Assembly: GCF_003234085.1 (NCBI RefSeq)
Contig: NZ_QKSD01000005.1
Span: forward strand, 124,001 to 188,000
Origin: Curtobacterium sp. MCPF17_052
GTDB taxonomy: Bacteria; Actinomycetota; Actinomycetes; Actinomycetales; Microbacteriaceae
Direction of reading: 5' to 3'
DNA: 64,000 nucleotides
Both the position numbers and the translations under genes were made by a program. This document shows, piece after piece, positions 58,402 through 64,000 of the stretch (position 1 is the first letter of the stretch; each line of letters begins with the position of its first letter). Below the pieces are notes generated by a model, which saw nothing but the letters and a program-made list of their open reading frames with translations, ran no database searches and was not told where the DNA came from.

Positions 58402-60483
58402 TCAGTCCCGGCGCTGCATCGCCGAGAGGCGCTCGTTGTACGCCTTGAGCTCGGCGTCGCCGTCGCGCTCGGCCTGTCGGTCCTTGCGCTTGGCGATGCG
58501 CTCGTCGGAGCGCACCCAGTTCCGCACGACGAGCAGCGCGACGAACACCATCGGCAGCTCGGACGCGCCCCAGGCGATGCCGCCGCCGACGTGCTGGTCG
58601 TCGAGCAGCGCGCGGTCGTTCGTCTGCCCGAGCGCGTGGAACCAGTCGATCGCGTACACCGACTGCGAGGTCATCACGGCCACACCGAAGAACGCGTGGA
58701 ACGCCAGCGTCGCGAGCAGCGCGATGATGAGGATCGGGTACTGGGGACGCTGCGGTCCCGGGTCGATGCCCACGAACACCCAGAAGAACAGGTACCCGCT
58801 GAACACGAAGTGCACGATCATCACGATGTGCCACTCGTGGGACTGCATCGAGTACTCGAACGCCGGCGTGAAGTAGAACACCACGAGGGACCCGGCGAAG
58901 ATCACCCCGGCGACCGCGGGCTTGCCGAGGAACTGCATCCACCGCGAGTGCACGAACAGCATCAGCCACTCGCGGGCACCACGGGAACCGTCGTTGCGGA
59001 CCGGCAGGGTGCGGAGCGCGAGCAGCACGGGGCCGCCGAGGACCAGCGGCAGCGGCACGAACATCATGAGCAGCATGTGCTGGACCATGTGCGACGAGAA
59101 GTGGATCATGCCGTAGACCGCGGGGCCGCCGGAGGTCGTCCAGGCGAAGACCGCGCAGCCGATGAGCCAGGCGATGGTCCGACCGACCGGCCAGGAGTCA
59201 CCGCGCTGCCGGAGCTTCCGGACGCTCCACAGGTACCAGGCGGCACCGACCAGGGCGAGCGCGAGCCACATCCAGTCGATGTGCCACTGCGCCAGGTAGG
59301 TCTGCATGGTCTGCGCGGGCGGGTACGGGTAGCCGATGAGCCCCGAGCGGGTGTCCGCGCCGGTCTCCGGCGTCTGCGGGATCGGCGGCTGGCTGCGGGA
59401 CACCGCGACCGAGACGCCGATCGCGACGGCCATGAAGACGATCTCGGCGAGCGCGAACCGCACGAACAGACGTCGGTCGGTGGGAGCCCGGAGCAGGCCC
59501 GGCACGAGCTTCCGGCGCTGCACGACGCCGGCCACGCCGAGCAGCACGAGGATCGTGGCCTTGGTCGTGATGAGCCACCCGTACGGCGTCGTGACCAGGT
59601 CGAGCGGCCCGGTGAGGCGGAGCTGCGCGTTCACGATGCCGGAGAACGCCACCGCGCCGAACGCCCACCCCGCGAGCGTCGAGTAGCGGGCGACGACTCG
59701 CCCCGTGGCGCCCTTCATCCGGGTGCGGAGCAGCACGACGGCGACGAGACCACCGGCCCAGACGCACACCCCGACCAGGTGCACCGCGAGCGAGTTCACC
59801 GCGTTGGCGTGCTCGAGCGACCCGGCGGCGTGGCCGGACAGGGCGAGGGGCAGCAGGGCGAAGAGCGCGGCGACGGTCGCGAACGCCAGGGTCGTCGCCC
59901 GGGTGGCGAGCGCGGCGAGCACCGTCGTGACGAGGATCGCGGCGGCGGAGACGACGAGCGACTGACCGATCTCGACCTGGAACGCGAAGAGCAGGAAGTT
60001 GCGGGCGAAGACCGGGCTCGTCAGCGGGACACCCAGGGTGTTCGCACCGGTGAGCACGATGCCGGCGACTGCGGCCAGGAACCACAGCGACCCGGCGATC
60101 GCGGCCCAGCGCGCTGCCCGGTGTTGCACCGAGGACATCGCCCGGTGGTCGGCCTTCTGGGCCGGAAGGGCGAACGCGGCCACGATGAGCAGACCGACCG
60201 TCAGCGCGGCGACGCCGTCGTGCACACCGCGGGCGGCGACCAGGCCGAACTGCACCAGGTCCCCGGCGGACTCCAGCTGCTGGTCGGCGGTGAACGCGCC
60301 CGTGATCGTCATCCCGAGGACCGCACAGGCCACCACGAGGGGCAGGGCGATCACGAGGACGGTCGCGACGGTGGACGTGCGCGTGGTGACGGGCGCGTGG
60401 TCCGGTGCCGGGCCTCCCGGGCGGGTGGCGGCGTCCGGACGGTCGGCGGCGTCCGGGTGGGGCTGGGGTGACGTGACGGCCAT
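58402..60483 (-). CDS. CopD-CtaG fusion membrane protein (copper/cytochrome oxidase assembly)
   Basis: This 693-residue protein has about 15 membrane helices. The first half (residues 40-330) has the CopD-like copper-resistance pattern (SLAVHLVGVCVWAGGLVAVVLLR, YSTLAGWAFGAVAFSGIVNA). The second half (about 390-650) is a CtaG/caa3 assembly domain (QTYLAQWHIDWMWLALALVG, GMIHFSSHMVQHMLLMM, SHEWHIVMIVHFVFSGYLFFW). Its His and Met residues could bind copper. Such fusions are common in actinobacteria and act in copper delivery to cytochrome c oxidase. ATG at 60483 follows a minus-strand TACGAT box (about 60525). The N-terminal tail contains a degenerate copy of the dispersed palindrome. Confidence 0.85.
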   Translation of the reverse strand: MAVTSPQPHPDAADRPDAATRPGGPAPDHAPVTTRTSTVATVLVIALPLVVACAVLGMTITGAFTADQQLESAGDLVQFGLVAARGVHDGVAALTVGLLIVAAFALPAQKADHRAMSSVQHRAARWAAIAGSLWFLAAVAGIVLTGANTLGVPLTSPVFARNFLLFAFQVEIGQSLVVSAAAILVTTVLAALATRATTLAFATVAALFALLPLALSGHAAGSLEHANAVNSLAVHLVGVCVWAGGLVAVVLLRTRMKGATGRVVARYSTLAGWAFGAVAFSGIVNAQLRLTGPLDLVTTPYGWLITTKATILVLLGVAGVVQRRKLVPGLLRAPTDRRLFVRFALAEIVFMAVAIGVSVAVSRSQPPIPQTPETGADTRSGLIGYPYPPAQTMQTYLAQWHIDWMWLALALVGAAWYLWSVRKLRQRGDSWPVGRTIAWLIGCAVFAWTTSGGPAVYGMIHFSSHMVQHMLLMMFVPLPLVLGGPVLLALRTLPVRNDGSRGAREWLMLFVHSRWMQFLGKPAVAGVIFAGSLVVFYFTPAFEYSMQSHEWHIVMIVHFVFSGYLFFWVFVGIDPGPQRPQYPILIIALLATLAFHAFFGVAVMTSQSVYAIDWFHALGQTNDRALLDDQHVGGGIAWGASELPMVFVALLVVRNWVRSDERIAKRKDRQAERDGDAELKAYNERLSAMQRRD
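60387..60422. repeat. Degenerate palindromic-element copy in the CopD-CtaG N-terminus
   Basis: CGGGCCTCCCGGGC (60409-60422) matches the right arm. The left part, TGACGGGCGCGTGG, is only partly kept. It encodes the Pro/Gly-rich tail before the first helix. Confidence 0.4.
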
Positions 60484-60608
60484 ACCTGTCTCGGGTCGGT
60501 TCCGTCCGCGGTCCGCGGACCCTCCATCGTAGGCGCGCCCCTCTGGGCCCACCATGTGGATCGGGAGCCTGGACGGCGACCCCGGCGGTACGCCGTAGCG
60601 TGAGCAGG

Positions 60609-61343
60609 GTGACGACGACAGCGCAGCGCGATGACCAGGACCGGTTCGACCACCTGCTCGACGTGATGGGGTCCGTCCTCGACCCGGCGCTCGACGTCCT
60701 CGACGCGATGACGCGGGTGGTCGATGCGTGCGTGCAGTGGACCGCGGCGACCGAAGCCGGCATCGTCCTCGCGGACCAGTCCGGCACCCTGCACGTCATC
60801 GCCTCCACGAGCGAGCGCAGCATCGACGCCGAGGAAGCGCAGCTCGGGACGAACGAAGGCTCGTGTCTGGACTGCTTCCGGACCGGCGGGACGATCGACG
60901 TCCCGGACGTCAGCACGAAGGCGGCCGAGTGGCCGACCTTCTCGCAGGTCATGCACGAGCGCGGGTTCGTCGGCACGTTCGCCGAACCGGTGCGGCTGCG
61001 GACCGCGACGATCGGGTCGCTGTGCGTCTTCGCCGACCACGACCGGGGACACGATGACCGCGACGTCGTGGTGATCCAGTTGCTCGCCGATGCTGCGTCC
61101 GCCGCCCTGGTCCGCCACCGGGAGGAGGGCGCGCAGCGGACGCTCGACGAGCAGATCGGCGATGCCCTGGAGGCCCGGGTGCTGCTCGAGCAGGCCAAGG
61201 GCGCGCTGGCCTACCGCCGGGACGTCCGGATCGACGAGGCCTTCCGCGTCCTGCGCGACGGTGCCGGGCGGACCGGTCGCGGCCTGCGTGAGCTCGCCGA
61301 GGACGTCGTCGAGCGCGGGTCCGACCTGCGCGAGATCGCCTGA
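60609..61343 (+). CDS. GAF-ANTAR domain regulator
   Basis: This 244-residue protein has an N-terminal GAF sensor domain (AGIVLADQSGTLHVIASTSE, EGSCLDCFRTGGTIDVPD, GTFAEPVRLRTATIGSLCVF). A C-terminal ANTAR RNA-binding domain follows (ARVLLEQAKGALAYRRDVRIDEAFRVLRDGA). ANTAR proteins stop transcription termination by binding paired RNA hairpins. GTG at 60609 is chosen because TAGCGT lies exactly 7 nt upstream, the leaderless pattern; a GTG three codons earlier overlaps that box. Two more GAF/ANTAR-type genes converge on it from the right. Confidence 0.85.
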   Translation: MTTTAQRDDQDRFDHLLDVMGSVLDPALDVLDAMTRVVDACVQWTAATEAGIVLADQSGTLHVIASTSERSIDAEEAQLGTNEGSCLDCFRTGGTIDVPDVSTKAAEWPTFSQVMHERGFVGTFAEPVRLRTATIGSLCVFADHDRGHDDRDVVVIQLLADAASAALVRHREEGAQRTLDEQIGDALEARVLLEQAKGALAYRRDVRIDEAFRVLRDGAGRTGRGLRELAEDVVERGSDLREIA

Positions 61344-61362
61344 CGGCCCACCCCGACACTCC

Positions 61363-62073
61363 TCAGATCGAGAGGGTCCGCTCGACCACCTGCCGTGCGG
61401 TATCGGCGAGTGGCGTCTGGTGGGACCGTGCGTATGACCGGAGCAGCGCGAACGCCTGGTCCATGTCGACCTCGTGCGTCTGCGCGAGGAACCCCTTCGC
61501 CTGCTCGATGACCACTCGGCTGTCGAGCGCCCGCTGGAGCTGGGTGCGCGCGATCGTGGCCTGCTCCAGCCCACGCTGCTGCAGGATGCTGATCGTTGCC
61601 ACGTCCGTCAACGCCTGCGCGGCGACGATGTCGTCCTCGCCCAGCGCACCGGGCTGCTCGCGGTAGAGGTTCATCGAGCCGAGCGTCTCGTTCCGGAGAC
61701 GGAGCGGGATGGCGTGCACCGACGCGTAGCCGAACAACTGCGACGCTGCCGCGAAGGCCGGCCACCGGTCCGCCAACTCGGCGGTGCTGCCCACGGTCAC
61801 GACCTTGCCGGTGCGGTAGGCCTCGATGCAGGGGCCTTCGCCGGCGTCGAGCTGCATGATGCCGACGAGGTTGCTCCGCTCGCTGGTGGAGGCGACCAAC
61901 TCGAGTTCGTCCGTCCGGGTCGCGAGCATGATCCCTGCAGCGTTGACGTCGAAGAGGTCCGCTGCCTTCCCGACGAGCAGCTGGAGCAGCTCGATGACGT
62001 CGTAGTCGTCGACGAGGGTGTCGGCGAGCGTGACGAACGTGTCGACGAGGCGTTGCTCTCTGCTCTGCGTCAT
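61363..62073 (-). CDS. GAF-ANTAR domain regulator
   Basis: This 236-residue protein has a GAF domain (AAGIMLATRTDELELVASTSE, GPCIEAYRTGKVVTVG, YASVHAIPLRLRNETLGSMNLYR) and a C-terminal ANTAR domain (LDSRVVIEQAKGFLAQTHEVDMDQAFALLRSYAR). It is the canonical form of the family. ATG at 62073 overlaps the stop of the upstream gene by one base (TGATG), so the two are translated together. Confidence 0.88.
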   Translation of the reverse strand: MTQSREQRLVDTFVTLADTLVDDYDVIELLQLLVGKAADLFDVNAAGIMLATRTDELELVASTSERSNLVGIMQLDAGEGPCIEAYRTGKVVTVGSTAELADRWPAFAAASQLFGYASVHAIPLRLRNETLGSMNLYREQPGALGEDDIVAAQALTDVATISILQQRGLEQATIARTQLQRALDSRVVIEQAKGFLAQTHEVDMDQAFALLRSYARSHQTPLADTARQVVERTLSI

Positions 62074-62798
62074 CAGCGGTCTTCTTTCCGTGCGGAGTCG
62101 GTCGTGCGTGGGTCTCGGAAGTCGATGCGCCGCTCGATGACGCCCTGGGCGACGGCGTGGAGTGGCAGCCCGTCGGCGAACGCCCGGGCGCGGAGGACCA
62201 GGAGTGCGTCCTCGGCGGTCAGGTCGAGCTGGGCCACCACCATCCCCGTCGCCTGGTGCACGTGGCGGCCGGACGGCTGCGCGACCGAGACGGACGTCGG
62301 TGTGCGGCCGGCTTCGACGTCCCGGATCGCCGAGGACAGCATCCGCAGCGCGGCCAGGTGGGTGAGGAGCTTCGCCCCGTCGAGTTCGGCCGGTGCCAGC
62401 GGGCCGGTGTCCGCCCGGTAGAGCGTCACGGCCCCGAGGTCGAACGTCCCGACGGACAGGGGGAACGACAGCAGTCCCGCCCAGCCGGTCTGCCGCAGGG
62501 CTGCTCGGGTCGACGGCCAGTCGTCCCCGGTGGCGCCGTCGAGGTCGTACACGAGGACGGGCTCTCGGTGCCGGAGGGCGGACCAGCCGGGGCCTTCGCC
62601 GAGGAGCACCTGCTGCTCGTCCGATGCTGCGGCACGGGGGTCTGACGCGGAGAAGACCGCGCTGCCGAACGGCGGTCCGAGCGTCGACAGCGCGGCGCCC
62701 TCGATGGGCAGGACGTCGACGAACGCGGTGGCGATGGCGCCGTCCTCACCGTCCTGCAACCGCCGCGCGGCGTCGGCGAAGGAGATCATCGCCTGCAC
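62073..62798 (-). CDS. GAF-ANTAR-like regulator, start uncertain
   Basis: This protein of 241 residues has a GAF-like domain (VLLGEGPGWSALRHREPVLVYD, WAGLLSFPLSVGTFDLGAVTLYR) and an ANTAR-like C-terminus (GRHVHQATGMVVAQLDLTAEDALLVLRARAFADG). The GTG at 62798 is the first canonical start in frame. The same frame continues upstream without a stop and reads as plausible protein (DDHVRHELPDAV), with only CTG codons available there. The real N-terminus may therefore be longer. It forms an operon with the GAF-ANTAR gene downstream. Confidence 0.75.
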   Translation of the reverse strand: MQAMISFADAARRLQDGEDGAIATAFVDVLPIEGAALSTLGPPFGSAVFSASDPRAAASDEQQVLLGEGPGWSALRHREPVLVYDLDGATGDDWPSTRAALRQTGWAGLLSFPLSVGTFDLGAVTLYRADTGPLAPAELDGAKLLTHLAALRMLSSAIRDVEAGRTPTSVSVAQPSGRHVHQATGMVVAQLDLTAEDALLVLRARAFADGLPLHAVAQGVIERRIDFRDPRTTDSARKEDR

Positions 62799-63033
62799 CG
62801 CATCGGGCAGTTCGTGCCGGACGTGGTCGTCGGGACGGAGGTCGTCGTCGTGGTCATCTGCGCTCCTGCTGAGGGGTGGCTGCAGCGCGGGGGCTGGGTG
62901 CTGAAGCGGACGGGTTCAGCCTAGTCGCGCGGACTCCACCCACTCCGAGGTGCGCTCGACTACCGTGCAACGCGGTAGCCCCAGACCCCGGCCGCTCGTT
63001 CATTCGCAGCACTGCGAACAGCTGGAGTCTCCC
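62799..63033. other. Gap with short hairpin, no gene seen
   Basis: A 6-bp inverted repeat CTACCG/CGGTAG (62960-62965 and 62973-62978) with a 7-nt loop lies about 60 nt before the next gene. The left part may still encode the N-terminus of the preceding minus-strand gene. Nothing else is recognised. Confidence 0.4.
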
Positions 63034-63333
63034 GTGCGCACACCGTTTCCCTCCCCGCCCGCCGTCCGGCCCGTCGCCCGACGCGTCAGCCTCCGCCGGA
63101 CCAGCCGCGCTCGTCTGCGCCGCGTCGCCGCCCGCCTGATCGGCGCGGTCGTCGGCCGACCTGGTGCCGGCCCGGACCAGGACCGCTGCCCACGGATGTT
63201 GCACGGGCACCGCTGTCAGCTCCGGACGGGCCACCCGGACTCCCACCTGGTCGACGACGGCGCGATCCGGATGCGCTGGCAGGACCGCACCCTGCCGACC
63301 GACGACTGGGTCCTGGACGTGTTCGACTCCTGA
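63034..63333 (+). CDS. Small Cys/His-motif protein
   Basis: This 99-residue protein has an Arg-rich first half followed by a compact C-H-rich motif. The Cys of DRCPRML, then HGHRCQLRTGHPDSH, and finally an IRMRW strand fit the small actinobacterial pattern C-x(n)-C-x-L-x-x-G-H-x-x-x-H. That suggests one metal-binding site. GTG at 63034 has GGAG 7 nt upstream. It lies 31 nt before dcd in the same direction. The function is unknown. Confidence 0.55.
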   Translation: MRTPFPSPPAVRPVARRVSLRRTSRARLRRVAARLIGAVVGRPGAGPDQDRCPRMLHGHRCQLRTGHPDSHLVDDGAIRMRWQDRTLPTDDWVLDVFDS

Positions 63334-63364
63334 CGGTGCGCGGGCCGGCGACTAGGCTTCCAGC

Positions 63365-63952
63365 GTGCTGCTCTCCGACCGCGACATCACCGCCCAGCTC
63401 GACCAGGGCCGGATCGGCCTCGACCCGTACGACCCCGCACTCGTGCAGCCGTCGAGCATCGACGTCCGGCTCGACAAGTACTTCCGCCTGTTCGACAACC
63501 ACAAGTACCCGCACATCGACCCCGCGGTGGACCAGCCCGACCTGACCCGTCTGGTCGAGACCGACCCGGACGAGGCGTTCGTGCTGCACCCGGGCGAGTT
63601 CGTGCTCGGGTCGACGTTCGAGGTCGTCACGCTGCCGGACGACATCGCGGCGCGGCTCGAGGGCAAGAGCTCGCTCGGTCGACTCGGGCTGCTCACGCAC
63701 TCGACCGCCGGGTTCATCGACCCGGGCTTCTCCGGGCACGTGACCCTCGAGCTGTCGAACGTCGCGACCCTGCCGATCAAGCTCTGGCCGGGGATGAAGA
63801 TCGGCCAGCTCTGCTTCTTCCAGCTGTCGAGCCCGGCCGAGAAGCCCTACGGGTCCGCCGACTACCAGTCGCGCTACCAGGGGCAGCGCGGACCGACGGC
63901 GTCGCGGTCGGCGCTGAACTTCCACCGGGCGGACGTGTCCCAGCCGCGCTGA
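63365..63952 (+). CDS. dcd: dCTP deaminase
   Basis: This 195-residue enzyme is of normal length and has the family landmarks: [48 protein letters not shown], the catalytic segment [33 protein letters not shown] and [12 protein letters not shown]. Dcd turns dCTP into dUTP; in many actinobacteria a bifunctional form goes on to dUMP, which cannot be decided here. GTG at 63365 has TAGGCT 6 nt before it and no ribosome site, so it is probably leaderless. Confidence 0.92.
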   Translation: MLLSDRDITAQLDQGRIGLDPYDPALVQPSSIDVRLDKYFRLFDNHKYPHIDPAVDQPDLTRLVETDPDEAFVLHPGEFVLGSTFEVVTLPDDIAARLEGKSSLGRLGLLTHSTAGFIDPGFSGHVTLELSNVATLPIKLWPGMKIGQLCFFQLSSPAEKPYGSADYQSRYQGQRGPTASRSALNFHRADVSQPR

Positions 63953-64000
63953 ACGAGCCTCCGTCGGGGCGGCAGACCCCACGACCTCCGGCTGCGAACC
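63953..64000. other. Right edge, nothing assigned
   Basis: The last 48 bases after dcd hold CGAGCCTCCGTC, a possible partial arm of the dispersed palindrome, and no gene. Confidence 0.4.

Overview
The window looks like a chromosomal segment of a high-GC actinobacterium, most probably a plant- or surface-associated member of the Microbacteriaceae close to Curtobacterium. The reasons are the very high GC content with GC-rich third codon positions, the many GTG starts, a complete C50-type carotenoid operon (crtE-crtB-crtI-crtYe-crtYf-crtEb with divergent idi), actinobacterial families such as DUF3151, DUF3140 and a baeRF/Rv2629-like protein, and many leaderless starts with a TAGnnT box 6-7 nt before the start codon. 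The genus is inferred, not proven. I saw no rRNA, tRNA, CRISPR array, transposase or integrase.

Layout. 1-4.2 kb: two adjacent exported proteins sharing about 94-residue repeat domains; the first is cut by the left edge. 4.2-20 kb: a surface polysaccharide locus. A minus-strand block holds a predicted WbpD-WbpE-WbpB-WbpA set and a flippase, then a lipoprotein. A second minus-strand block holds the chain-length tyrosine kinase, a PglC-like phosphoglycosyl transferase, two glycosyltransferases, a WbpI-like epimerase and a polymerase. A divergent plus-strand trio resembles PglE-PglD-PglF. Together these predict two activated sugars, UDP-2,3-diacetamido-mannuronic acid and UDP-diacetylbacillosamine, plus initiation, assembly, flipping and polymerisation. 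A beta-helix protein follows.

21.5-30.2 kb: a LacI-controlled operon with a family-5 solute-binding protein, two permeases, a fused double ATPase, an alpha/beta hydrolase and a GH1 beta-glucosidase that has no canonical start codon. 30.3-37.6 kb: a small protein, a GntR/MFS divergent pair with a shared operator, a baeRF-type protein with an acidic partner, and a GH2 beta-galactosidase. 37.7-43.7 kb: small conserved proteins, an ABC-F gene broken by a 46-bp insertion, an SDR, a BrkB-like membrane protein and a metallo-hydrolase.

44-49.9 kb: the carotenoid operon with divergent idi. 50-55.6 kb: a LacI regulator and a GguA-GguB-ChvE-type sugar ABC operon, linked by matching operator palindromes. 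55.7-64 kb: an ECF sigma factor with a membrane partner, an FMN hydroxy-acid oxidase, a CopD-CtaG fusion, three GAF/ANTAR-type proteins, a small Cys/His protein and dcd.

The most unusual signal is a dispersed palindromic element. It has 14-nt arms of the type GGACGGGAGGCTCG and is exactly 42 nt long in four copies, with shorter or degenerate relatives elsewhere. Copies sit between genes and over gene starts from about 25 kb to 60 kb. One relative lies inside the 46-bp insertion that breaks the ABC-F gene. I saw no strong copy in the polysaccharide locus, which fits a different history for that part.
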